DNA of 64,000 nt, taken from contig NZ_JAPJDL010000007.1 of assembly GCF_026242055.1 (NCBI RefSeq), positions 164,994 through 228,993 of the forward strand. The letters run 5' to 3'. Both the position numbers and the translations under genes were made by a program. How positions within the stretch are numbered: position 1 is the stretch's first letter; each line of letters starts with the position of its first letter. This DNA comes from Lentzea sp. NEAU-D7 (lineage in GTDB: Bacteria; Actinomycetota; Actinomycetes; Mycobacteriales; Pseudonocardiaceae). This document shows, piece after piece, positions 32,237 to 40,009 of the stretch. The notes beneath the pieces are model-generated. The model saw only the letters and a list, made by a program, of their open reading frames with translations. It made no database searches and was not told the DNA's origin.

Positions 32237-32299
32237 GGTCGTGGCGCCGGTGGGGCCGTGTGGCTGTGGACTGCGGCGTCGGGGTTGAGTCTTCGCGCT

Positions 32300-32585
32300 G
32301 GCGGTGCGCGTGGCAGAAGGGCTGCGGCGCCTGGGTTGGACGGAACCTCCGCGCCAGCGGGTGCTGCGCGGCTGAAGGGTTGCGGCTCGGGGTCGGGCTG
32401 CCTTTGCGCAAACGGGTGCTGTGTGGCTGGAGGTTGCGGCGTCAGTGAGCAGGGAGCTGCGCTGGCGGAGGGCGAAGGACGGCGGGCCCACGGCACGAAC
32501 GGTGTCCGCGAGCCACGACGCCACCGCGCCAGGTGGGCTGAGCCCGCGCTCCGGCAGGTGCCGTGCGGTTGCAGGGCTGCGTGAC
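32300..32585. repeat. Degenerate repeat units of about 30 bases
   Basis: Four related units, each a GGTGC-G-GTGG core followed by AAGGGTTGCGGC-like sequence, start near 32300, 32357, 32412 and 32553. The first three are spaced by about 55-57 bases. Probably remnants of a tandem duplication. Confidence 0.45.
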
Positions 32586-32636
32586 CGCAGGCAGGCGAAG
32601 AGCGGCGGGCCCACGGCACGAACGGGGTCCGCTGAG
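32471..32636. repeat. Pair of ~43-base direct repeats
   Basis: Copies at about 32471-32514 and 32594-32636 share GGCGGGCCCACGGCACGAAC and flanks with few differences; the central 29 bases differ at one position. They explain part of the spurious open frames here. Confidence 0.7.
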
Positions 32637-32817
32637 CCGCGACGCGCCCTCGCGCCGGCAGACGCTGCGGGTCGCCGACAGACGACCGCACCCGAGCCGG
32701 AAGCCGCGCAGGCGGCAAACGGCACGCGGACCTGTGGCACGGCGGACCCGAGGCATCGGAACCGAACCCCCGGCGGGCCCCGCTGCGACACCTCCGCCGC
32801 GCCACCGGCGGCCCGGC

Positions 32818-33297
32818 TCACCTGCCCGGCGGCCCCGCCCTCACCCCCAGCACCGGCTGGCCTCCCACCACCCCCTCGAAGGAGCTGTCCCACGGCCAGC
32901 GCCCGGACTCGTCGGCGTGCACGAGCTGCAAGGCCTTGATGCCCTCCCCGTACAGCCGCGCGGAGACCAGCAGGTGGGCCCAGGGGCGTGCCACGCGGAC
33001 CACCTCCAGCAGTGGGCCGCCGGGCACGGTGAAGCGGTGGCCCGGCTCGGGCAGGCAGCTGTGGACGAGGTGTTCGGCCATGTCGTCCAGCAGGCGGCCC
33101 GCTTCCAGCACGGCCATGCCCGTCACGACGAGTTCCGGGAGGCCGCGCGGGGTCAGGCCGACGGTGTACGCCCAGGGTGGATGGGCTCGGTCCCGTTCCA
33201 CCGCCTGCACCGCCCAGCCCCGCACGTCGATGCAGCGGCGCAGGGTGGCCAGGTGTTCTTCCATGCGGCCGGCGGGGTGGTCGCAGTTCCAGCACAT
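32818..33297 (-). CDS. DUF4262 family protein
   Basis: A small protein of 159 residues. It opens MCWNCDHPAG, with a cysteine pair, and has PPWAYTVGLTPRGLPELVV, which are DUF4262 hallmarks. The function is unknown; this family occurs widely in actinomycetes. Stands alone, convergent with the WYL regulator across the repeat-bearing spacer. Confidence 0.85.
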   Translation of the reverse strand: MCWNCDHPAGRMEEHLATLRRCIDVRGWAVQAVERDRAHPPWAYTVGLTPRGLPELVVTGMAVLEAGRLLDDMAEHLVHSCLPEPGHRFTVPGGPLLEVVRVARPWAHLLVSARLYGEGIKALQLVHADESGRWPWDSSFEGVVGGQPVLGVRAGPPGR

Positions 33298-33437
33298 GAC
33301 GGTCTCCTCGGATCGGTGGTGGATCCAGTGTGCCGAGGAGCACCGACAAGATCGTTTGAGCGATTCGTTGACAGAAAGTGGACAAACGATCTGTGGGCCG
33401 TCTGGATCGTTAATCTGCGACGCACGGAGGATCGTGC

Positions 33438-33629
33438 ATGCGCCAACGAACGCTTTTCATCGCGTTGGTCGCGGCTGTGCTCGTCGCGGCCGCGGGCAGC
33501 GCGGTCACCTCGGCGGCCACGTGTTCGCCGTCCCGATCAGACGGAGCTATGGGCGGGATCGGCACCGGCTATACCGGTGGCGGACCGGCCACAAAGGACA
33601 GCGGCAGCACTCGGAGCCGCGGGAACTGA
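33438..33629 (+). CDS. Small exported glycine-rich peptide
   Basis: A protein of 63 residues. ATG 33438 has GGAGG with a seven-base spacer. MRQRTLFIALVAAVLVAAAG is a clear Sec signal, cleaved near VTSAA. The mature part, about 36 residues, has one cysteine and is rich in Gly, Ser and Thr (MGGIGTGYTGGG). Its TGA overlaps the ATG of the TPR-CHAT-TIR gene (TGATG), so translation is coupled. No family recognised. It may be a secreted trigger, a protease substrate or a partner of the large protein. Confidence 0.65.
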   Translation: MRQRTLFIALVAAVLVAAAGSAVTSAATCSPSRSDGAMGGIGTGYTGGGPATKDSGSTRSRGN

Positions 33630-36600
33630 TGCACTTCGAACCCGGCACCCCACTCGCGGACGCGGTCAAGGCCGCCAGGTCCGCCGCACTGCGCGGCAAC
33701 GTCCTCGGCGTCGACCTCGCCTACGTGAGGGCCGCGAAGATCAGCCCGGCCGTCGCCCACGACCACTGCGCGACGCTGCTCAACCTCGGTGCCATCGCCA
33801 GGGCCGCGCAACGGTGCGACGAGTACCTGAGCGGGGGCAACGACACCACGCTGAGGATCCTCCGGGCCCAGATCCGCAGTGCCGCAACGGATCACGTCGC
33901 GGCCGAACGGGACGTGCGCGAGCTGCGGAAGCTGAAACTCACCGAACTGGAACAGGCGAGGCTCGCCCGCGTCGCCGCGCTGGCCGCGGCGGACCGCTAC
34001 GACTACCCCACCGCGGAGAGCGAGCTCGACGCCGCCGAACGCCACTTCCGCCGCGCCGGGCGTCCCGAGCACCTGGAGCACATCGGCAGGGACCGGCTCC
34101 TGCTCGACGTGCGCAGGGGCACCCGCGTCTCGAAGCTGCGCGACCGCACTCCTCGCACGCCGGCCGAGTTCCTGCAACGTGCCGCGGCGCTGCGGCGCGA
34201 GGTCCGGTACGAGGAAGCGCTGGCGGTGATGACGCGCTGCGTCACCAGCTACCAGATCGAGCCCGCGCTGAGGTTCGCCGTTCTGTACGAGCTGACCGTG
34301 CTGCTCGTCATGACCAGGCAGGCGGGCACCGCCCGCAGGCTCTTCCCGCTGCTGGCCGCCGCGGCCGGTCCGGAGGTGATCTCGCAGCTCCCCGACGCGA
34401 CCCAGGCGCTCCGGCCGGAACGCCGGCTCACCCACGTGCGCCGCCTGATCGCCCGGGACGAGCTGCTCGAGGCCGAGGGCATGCTGGGCGAGGGGAACTC
34501 GCCGCTGTGGCACCTGACCGCCGCCGAACTGGCCTACGCGCAGGGCAGGCTCGAGAAGGCCGCCCAGCACTTCGAGGTCGCGAGCAAGGCGGGCAACGCC
34601 GAGCTCACCGCGCTGGCGCTGCGCAAACTCGGGGACACGTTCGCCGACGCGGGCCACGAGGAGGTCGCGGCCCGGCACTGGGCCGAGTCGCACCGCGTCG
34701 AGGAGGGTCTCGCGGACCACCGGGACAGCCCCAGCGTCAAGCTGCGGCTGCTGCGCGCGGCCCCCGACGTGCGGGACGGCCGCGTGAGCGCCGCGGCCCG
34801 CCGTGCCCGGCGCGAGGGTCACAAAGCGCTGGCAGGACTGGTGGTCGCCGTCGAGGCCGCGCTGGCCGGGCCCGGACGACGCGATCTGCCGGGCTTCGCC
34901 GACCTCCCGGCGGCCCGGCGCTGGCTCGCCGCGGCGACGAGGCACCTGCCGAGGGACCAGGTCGTGTGGATGATGCACGCGACGCCGGACCAGCTCCACC
35001 ACGTGCTCGTCGGCCGCAGGATCACGCACGTGACGACTTCCGTCCACATCGGCGACCTCACCGACACGGTCCGCCGGCTCAAGGCCTGGAAACCCAAGTA
35101 CGACAAGGCGGTCCTCGGCGCGCTGCTCGCCGAGCTGGCCGGTCTGATCGGGCTGGAGGACGTCGTCGGGGCCTTGCCGCCCAAGGCCACCAGGATCGTC
35201 GTCGTGGCGGGTGGCGTCCTCGCGGACGTCCCGCTGGCGGGCCTGCCCGTCCCCGGCACGAACCTCTTCCTCGGCATGACCCACGCGCTGTCCAGCCTGC
35301 CGTGCCTGTCCGCGCTGCGCCCCCGCCAGCGCGGCGCCCGCGGGCAGAGGGGCGACGAGGCGGCGATCTGCACGGAGGCCTCGGCGCTGCGCCGCACTCT
35401 CGAAGAGGGGCGCTCCCAACGCATCCGCATCGACGCCCAGGCCGAACACGACCGCATGAACCCCGACCAGTCGTGGCTTCAGTTCGCCGACGAACGGGTG
35501 TCCGTGGAAGCGCTGGGAGAGATGGACTTCAGCGCGTGCGGCACGGTCGTGCTCGGTGCCTGCGAGCCCGGCATCGTCCGCGCCGTCACGGCCACGGGGC
35601 CGGGCGCGGTCGTCGCCGCCCACTGGCAGGCGGAGGACGCGGCCGCGCGGAAGGTGCTCGACGCGTTCGGCCGCCACCTGGCGAAGCTTCCCCGAGATCG
35701 CGCCCTGCAGCACGCACTGGTCGAAGTCGCCGATCGGCACCCGGCGGACTGGGCGTGCTGGTCCCTGCACGGCGACGCGGGCTTCCAGACCTCAGCGGGC
35801 CCGCTGCGCAGAAGACTCAGGAAGAACGGAGACCCCGTGCCGCTCGAAACCCGTCCCAAGGTGTTCCTGTCGTTCGCCGGAAAGGACCGTGCGCACGCCG
35901 AGCAACTCCGTGCCGAACTGGAGTCCCGCAACGTCAACGCCTACCTGGCCGAGGACGAGATCACGACCGGCGGCAACGCTTCCACCTCGATCGACGAGGC
36001 ACTGGCCACCTCCGACTACCACGTCCTGCTGTGGTCGGCGAACACCCCGCGGCGCGAGCCGGCGGCGGAGTGGACGGCGGCGTTCACCCTGGAGATGACG
36101 CGCCGCCGCGCCTTCCTGTTCATCGTGCGGCTGGACGAGGAACCGCTGCCGCCCCTCCTCGCGCCCCGCAAGCACATCGACCTCGTGGACGCCGCCGACC
36201 GACTCGTCGCGACCTGGCGTTCCGACCGCAAGTCGGAGCTTCCCGTGTTCCCGCAACCGGTCCCGCCGACGCCGGACGGACCGACCGTCGCGATCTCGGT
36301 GCGCAGCCACGACCTGGGCACCACGCACGTCGTGATGACCCCGCTGCACCTCACCGGTGCCTCTTTGTACCGGGCGGTGTTCGAGGCGATGCGGCTGCCG
36401 ACCGAGCAGATCACGTTCGACGGCACGATCGGGATGCGGTTCTCCTACGAGCTGTTCCACCAGAACGAACCGATCCCGGACGACGAGTCCACTGTGGAAC
36501 TGTCCTCGGACGTCGTGGACATCGCCGTGCGCGTCGAGTCGTTCGGCGGCCGAGGCGCCCCCAGCGGCCGGGAGTACCGCCAGGACGACGAGCTGGACGA

Positions 36601-36664
36601 GGGCGTGGACGTCGACCAACAGCGCATGCTGCTGGTCGCCGCCTTCCGCCACCTCCTCCCCTAG
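33629..36664 (+). CDS. TPR-CHAT-TIR multidomain protein
   Basis: A protein of 1011 residues. Residues about 1-430 are TPR-like helices. About 440-735 is a CHAT (caspase-like) domain with VVLGACEPG (Cys near 645), AAHWQAED and the ending WACWSLHGD. The expected HFAxHG histidine motif is not evident; the equivalent stretch reads RIDAQAEHDRMNPDQS. About 743-880 is a TIR domain (PKVFLSFAGKDRAHAEQL, then NAYLAEDEI, and a possible catalytic Glu in PAAEWTAAFTLE). The last ~130 residues are an unrecognised beta-rich domain (QITFDGTIGMRFSYELF). CHAT proteases and TIR NADases are both immune effectors; one chain with both, without a STAND ATPase, is unusual. Translationally coupled to the small exported peptide. 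Confidence 0.85.
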   Translation: MHFEPGTPLADAVKAARSAALRGNVLGVDLAYVRAAKISPAVAHDHCATLLNLGAIARAAQRCDEYLSGGNDTTLRILRAQIRSAATDHVAAERDVRELRKLKLTELEQARLARVAALAAADRYDYPTAESELDAAERHFRRAGRPEHLEHIGRDRLLLDVRRGTRVSKLRDRTPRTPAEFLQRAAALRREVRYEEALAVMTRCVTSYQIEPALRFAVLYELTVLLVMTRQAGTARRLFPLLAAAAGPEVISQLPDATQALRPERRLTHVRRLIARDELLEAEGMLGEGNSPLWHLTAAELAYAQGRLEKAAQHFEVASKAGNAELTALALRKLGDTFADAGHEEVAARHWAESHRVEEGLADHRDSPSVKLRLLRAAPDVRDGRVSAAARRARREGHKALAGLVVAVEAALAGPGRRDLPGFADLPAARRWLAAATRHLPRDQVVWMMHATPDQLHHVLVGRRITHVTTSVHIGDLTDTVRRLKAWKPKYDKAVLGALLAELAGLIGLEDVVGALPPKATRIVVVAGGVLADVPLAGLPVPGTNLFLGMTHALSSLPCLSALRPRQRGARGQRGDEAAICTEASALRRTLEEGRSQRIRIDAQAEHDRMNPDQSWLQFADERVSVEALGEMDFSACGTVVLGACEPGIVRAVTATGPGAVVAAHWQAEDAAARKVLDAFGRHLAKLPRDRALQHALVEVADRHPADWACWSLHGDAGFQTSAGPLRRRLRKNGDPVPLETRPKVFLSFAGKDRAHAEQLRAELESRNVNAYLAEDEITTGGNASTSIDEALATSDYHVLLWSANTPRREPAAEWTAAFTLEMTRRRAFLFIVRLDEEPLPPLLAPRKHIDLVDAADRLVATWRSDRKSELPVFPQPVPPTPDGPTVAISVRSHDLGTTHVVMTPLHLTGASLYRAVFEAMRLPTEQITFDGTIGMRFSYELFHQNEPIPDDESTVELSSDVVDIAVRVESFGGRGAPSGREYRQDDELDEGVDVDQQRMLLVAAFRHLLP

Positions 36665-36710
36665 GCACTCCGAACGGGTGAATTCCCTTCCGTCTGTCAG
36701 CCTTCGGTGG

Positions 36711-36734
36711 CTTCACCGCCTGTAACCGGTGAAG
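36711..36734. promoter_or_regulatory. 8-bp inverted repeat before the ECF sigma gene
   Basis: CTTCACCG and CGGTGAAG around eight bases, about 50 bases upstream of the sigma factor start and 47 bases after the TIR gene. Either a terminator without a T-run or an operator. Confidence 0.4.
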
Positions 36735-36783
36735 GTCGCCCGAGGGCGGTGAACGACACCTGCGGACGCTGAAGGGAAGGCCG

Positions 36784-37257
36784 TTGAGCGCACCGGATCG
36801 GGGCTTCGCGGAGTTCTTCCGCGAGTGCCTGCCCGTGGTGACCAGGACGCTGACGGCTCTGAGCGGCGACAATCGTGCGGTCGAGGACATCGCGCAGGAC
36901 GCGATGCTGATCGCACAGCACCGATGGAGCGACATCCACGCGTACGACAAACCTGAGGCGTGGGTGCTCAAGGTCGCCATACGGCTCATGCGGCGGTGGC
37001 AGCAGCGGTACGGGAGGGAAACACCGCTGGCCGAGGTGCCGGAGGTCGTTCAGCCGGCGCACGACGTGGAAGCGCTGCACGCGGCGTTGCGCGAACTCTC
37101 CCCCAGGCACCGCGAGACCGTGGCGCTGCACCACCTGCTCGGGTACTCGGTCAGCGAGATCGCCGCGGTGCTGGTGGTCGGTGAGTCGACCGTGCGCACG
37201 CACCTCACCCGCGGCCGTGCCGAGCTGCGACGAATCCTCGGAGGCAGTGATGAGTGA
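36784..37257 (+). CDS. ECF-type RNA polymerase sigma factor
   Basis: A protein of 157 residues. Sigma region 2 is seen in DNRAVEDIAQDAMLIAQHRW, and region 4 in LSPRHRETVALHHLLGYS and ESTVRTHLTRGRAELRRIL. TTG 36784 is preceded by AAGGGAAGG. Its stop codon lies eight bases inside the next gene, a TPR protein that may act as partner or anti-sigma. No transmembrane anti-sigma gene is adjacent, so control may be through the soluble TPR protein. Confidence 0.88.
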   Translation: MSAPDRGFAEFFRECLPVVTRTLTALSGDNRAVEDIAQDAMLIAQHRWSDIHAYDKPEAWVLKVAIRLMRRWQQRYGRETPLAEVPEVVQPAHDVEALHAALRELSPRHRETVALHHLLGYSVSEIAAVLVVGESTVRTHLTRGRAELRRILGGSDE

Positions 37258-38281
37258 GCTGCTGGCCCAGTTCGAGCTCGACGACGCCGTCGAGCGCCAG
37301 TACCGCCTGGGAGAGGCCGCGGAACGGGCGGGTCGCCTGCGCGAGGCGGCCGTGCACTTCCGGGTCGCCGCAGACCAACGCCTCGGTGACGCCGCCGTGC
37401 GGCTGGCGCACGTCCTGTTCGCACTCGGCGAGGAGGCCGAGGCCGTGCAGTGGTGCACGGCCGCCGTGGCAGACGGGTTTCCCGAGGCCGAGGAGCTGGT
37501 CAGGGCGAACTCCGAGGCGCGGCAGCGGTTTCTGGAGCACGCCGCCCGGATCACGGTCGGCGCGCCCACGTTCGACTGGCTGCCGCCCGCGATGCCGTCG
37601 CGCCGCATCTCCCCCGAAGCGATCGCCGCGCGCACTCAGGCGTTGCGGACGCTCGACCGCCGCTACGGCGGCATCGCCTGCCACAGCGCGGTTCTGGAGC
37701 ACCTCGCCGCCGTCGAACCGATGATCGTCGTGGACGACACCTCGTGGACCGCCGTCGCCGAGGCGCACGAACTGGCCGGGTGGACGGCGTTCGACAGCGG
37801 ACAGCCCGGCACGGCCCTGCCGCACTTCGCGAAGGCGCTGACGTTGGCGCGGCAGGCGGAGAACGAGGCGCTCATCGCCTCCGTGCTGACCCGCGCGGGC
37901 CGGATGTTCCTGCACCACAACGCTCCCGACGACGCGCTGAAGGCGTTCCAGCTCGGATTCGTGGCGGCGCACAACGCCTGGGCCGACCGGCGCGCGCTGA
38001 ACGATCCCGCGCGGGCCATCGCCGCTCTCGCCGGCAAGGTCGGCACGTGTGGCGAAGGCCGGGCACGCACCTTGACCTTGACGGCGCTGGCCCGCAACCA
38101 CCTCGCCCTGGGTGATCTCCCCGCGGCCACCGAGCTCGCGCGGGAGGCCGTGGAGTCGGCCAGGAACCTCCGTTCGGCACGCGCGGACGACCACTTGCGC
38201 TGGCTCGACCAGGAAGCGCGCGAAGCCGGCGCATTGCTGCTGGCAGAGCACGTTTCCAGCCGGTTCGCGCGTTCTGGATGA
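37250..38281 (+). CDS. TPR-repeat protein coupled to the sigma factor
   Basis: A soluble protein of 343 residues from ATG 37250, overlapping the sigma gene by eight bases. The helical repeats (LGEAAERAGRLREAAVHF, HELAGWTAFDSGQPGTALPH, LGDLPAATELAREAVESA) are TPR-like throughout. No catalytic motif or DNA-binding domain is visible. It most likely binds the sigma factor or a signal. This assignment is from coupling, not from a recognised family. Confidence 0.75.
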   Translation: MSELLAQFELDDAVERQYRLGEAAERAGRLREAAVHFRVAADQRLGDAAVRLAHVLFALGEEAEAVQWCTAAVADGFPEAEELVRANSEARQRFLEHAARITVGAPTFDWLPPAMPSRRISPEAIAARTQALRTLDRRYGGIACHSAVLEHLAAVEPMIVVDDTSWTAVAEAHELAGWTAFDSGQPGTALPHFAKALTLARQAENEALIASVLTRAGRMFLHHNAPDDALKAFQLGFVAAHNAWADRRALNDPARAIAALAGKVGTCGEGRARTLTLTALARNHLALGDLPAATELAREAVESARNLRSARADDHLRWLDQEAREAGALLLAEHVSSRFARSG

Positions 38282-38338
38282 CGCTGTCACCGGTCCGGGC
38301 CGCTACACGCGTGCACGCGTTCGAGTAGGTTCTGCGGC

Positions 38339-39142
38339 ATGGCCGAGCCTTTCTCCTGGGTCCCCGCGGGAATCAACACGGACGTGCCCAGCGCGGCACG
38401 CGTCTACGACTTCCTGCTGGGAGGTGGCCACAACTTCGCGTCGGACCGGATGGTCGGCGACAAGGTGCTGCAGATCCTGCGCGACGGCCGTGCGATCGCC
38501 GCGTCGAACCGCTCGTTCATGCGCCGTGCCGTCCTGCTGATGATGGAGCAGGGCATCACGCAGTTCCTCGACCTCGGCTCAGGCATCCCCACGGTCGGCA
38601 ACGTGCACGAGATCGTGCAGCAGGAGAACCCCGACGCACGGGTCGTGTACGTCGACTACGACGAGGTGGCGGTCTCGCACAGCCAGCTCATCCTGGAGGG
38701 CAACGACAACGCGGGCGTCGTGCAGGCGGACATGTGCCGCCCGGACGACGTCCTGTCCGACCCGGTCGTGAAGGACCTGATCGACTTCTCGCAGCCCGTC
38801 GGCCTGCTCATGATCGCCGTGCTGCACTTCGTCTCGGACGAGAAGGGCCCCGCCGAGGTGGTCGCCCGTTACCGCGACGCCGTGCCCGAGGGCAGCCTCG
38901 TCGCCCTGTCGCACCTCACCGCCGACTTCAAGCCGGACGAGATGGGCGCCGTCGTCGAGGCCATGCAGCACAGCCGCGACCCGATGTACTTCCGCTCGCT
39001 CACGGAGTTCGAGCCCATGTTCGCCGGCCTGGAGGTGCTCCAGCCGGGCGTCGTCCCGGCGCCGAACTGGCACCCGGAACTCGGCCCGGCCGGAGAAGGC
39101 GGCCCGCAGGACGTCTACGTGGGCATCGGCCGCAAGGTCTAG
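38339..39142 (+). CDS. SAM-dependent methyltransferase, DUF574 type
   Basis: A protein of 267 residues. The N-terminal VPSAARVYDFLLGGGHNFASD and the AdoMet-binding FLDLGSGIPTVGNVHEI are characteristic of this actinomycete methyltransferase family (Methyltransf_19), which often has many paralogues per genome. VVYVDYDEVAV supplies the acidic loop for the ribose. The substrate is unknown; these genes usually lie near signalling or specialised-metabolism genes. Confidence 0.9.
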   Translation: MAEPFSWVPAGINTDVPSAARVYDFLLGGGHNFASDRMVGDKVLQILRDGRAIAASNRSFMRRAVLLMMEQGITQFLDLGSGIPTVGNVHEIVQQENPDARVVYVDYDEVAVSHSQLILEGNDNAGVVQADMCRPDDVLSDPVVKDLIDFSQPVGLLMIAVLHFVSDEKGPAEVVARYRDAVPEGSLVALSHLTADFKPDEMGAVVEAMQHSRDPMYFRSLTEFEPMFAGLEVLQPGVVPAPNWHPELGPAGEGGPQDVYVGIGRKV

Positions 39143-39157
39143 CGGCCCGTGTACCCA

Positions 39158-39251
39158 TGCGTACTGCAGAGTTCACAGATTGAAGTACGCAAACGTACTT
39201 GACGAGTGATCGACAGCGGTCTACCGTTTCTCCTACAACACCGCTGTCGAT
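39158..39251. promoter_or_regulatory. Promoter region of the Abi/M-S locus with nested inverted repeats
   Basis: TGCGTACT (39158-39165) pairs with AGTACGCA (39184-39191), while AAGTACG (39183-39189) pairs with CGTACTT (39194-39200); the two pairings exclude each other. TTGACG at 39199-39204 and TACCGT at 39222-39227 look like -35 and -10 elements. A 12-bp perfect inverted repeat, ATCGACAGCGGT (39209-39220) and ACCGCTGTCGAT (39240-39251), brackets the -10. Together they look like operators over a promoter. Confidence 0.5.
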
Positions 39252-39288
39252 TACTCGGCAATCCCGGATCGGGTGCGCCAAAGACGAT

Positions 39289-39327
39289 GCCCCAGGTGGC
39301 ATGCCGAAGCAGAGGCGAACCTGGGGC
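39289..39327 (+). promoter_or_regulatory. Stem-loop in the leader of the Abi-like gene
   Basis: GCCCCAGGT (39289-39297) and ACCTGGGGC (39319-39327) form a 9-bp stem around 21 bases, which include the palindrome GGCATGCC. It lies 60 bases before the Abi-like start, so it would be in the transcript and may affect expression. Confidence 0.5.
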
Positions 39328-39387
39328 CTACTCATGCACCGTACCACGGCAGGTCGCGCCGTGGTCTCACGATCCAGGGGGAATGTG

Positions 39388-40008
39388 ATGACTTCGAGCA
39401 ACGGCATCATCAAGGTGCTCTCCGCGGCGCGTTTCTCGCCGTACCTCGCCGCCAACGGCGGTGATGAGGCGGCGGCATTGCGCGCCTACACCTGGAACAT
39501 CCAGGTCAGCGCCGCTTTCTATCCGCTGCTCGGGCTCGCGGAGATCGGGCTCCGGAACGCCATGCACGATCAGCTGCACGCCAGGTTCCACCGACCAGAC
39601 TGGTGGTCGGTGGCTTCGCTCACCGGCAACGGCCAGCTGCTGGTGAAGCGAGCGCGGGAGAAGGCCGCCAGCGCTGACGCCGACGACGTGGTCGCCCAGC
39701 TCAGCCTCGGGTTCTGGGTGTCTCTGACCAGCAGGTCCAACGACCGAGCGCTGTGGGTGCCCGCGCTGCACAAGGCGTTCCCCCACTACAGCGGCCGACG
39801 CGACCAGCTGCACCTCAGCCTCGTGAACCTGCTGAGGCTTCGCAACCGCGTGATGCACCACGAGCCGATCCACCGCCGCGATCTGAAGGCGGACCACGAC
39901 GTGCTCTACCGCGTGTGCGGATACATCTCCGCTGACCTCGTCACGGAAGTCGCAGCCGTGGACACGGTGCCTCAGGTTCTCGAACGTCGTGATCGCCAGG
40001 GAGCGTGA
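39388..40008 (+). CDS. Abi-like HEPN protein
   Basis: A protein of 206 residues of the Abi-like family. RLRNRVMHHEPI contains the HEPN RNase motif R-N-x3-H (RNRVMH). FYPLLGLAEIGLRNAMHDQL near residue 50-70 is typical of the short actinomycete members. HEPN proteins are often metal-independent RNase toxins or abortive-infection effectors. ATG 39388 lies behind AGGGGG. The gene ends one base before the GTG of the M-S fusion, so both are on one transcript; a toxin guarded by the methyltransferase is one reading. Confidence 0.85.
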   Translation: MTSSNGIIKVLSAARFSPYLAANGGDEAAALRAYTWNIQVSAAFYPLLGLAEIGLRNAMHDQLHARFHRPDWWSVASLTGNGQLLVKRAREKAASADADDVVAQLSLGFWVSLTSRSNDRALWVPALHKAFPHYSGRRDQLHLSLVNLLRLRNRVMHHEPIHRRDLKADHDVLYRVCGYISADLVTEVAAVDTVPQVLERRDRQGA

Positions 40009-40009
40009 C

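Larger units (their letters stand above)
32237..32817. other. Long spacer without a credible gene
   Basis: Several long frames cross this stretch on both strands, but their predicted proteins are proline-, arginine- and alanine-rich with no family resemblance, so I do not call a gene. The stretch holds degenerate repeats, listed separately, lying between the WYL regulator and the convergent DUF4262 gene. Confidence 0.6.

Noticed and set aside
32122-32805. 227-codon minus-strand frame in the repeat spacer
   Set aside because: Low-complexity Pro/Arg/Ala sequence produced by GC-rich repeats and by antisense of the WYL gene end.
32563-36681. 1372-codon plus-strand frame over the CHAT-TIR gene
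   Set aside because: Wrong frame. The TPR, CHAT and TIR motifs appear only in the frame that starts at 33629.
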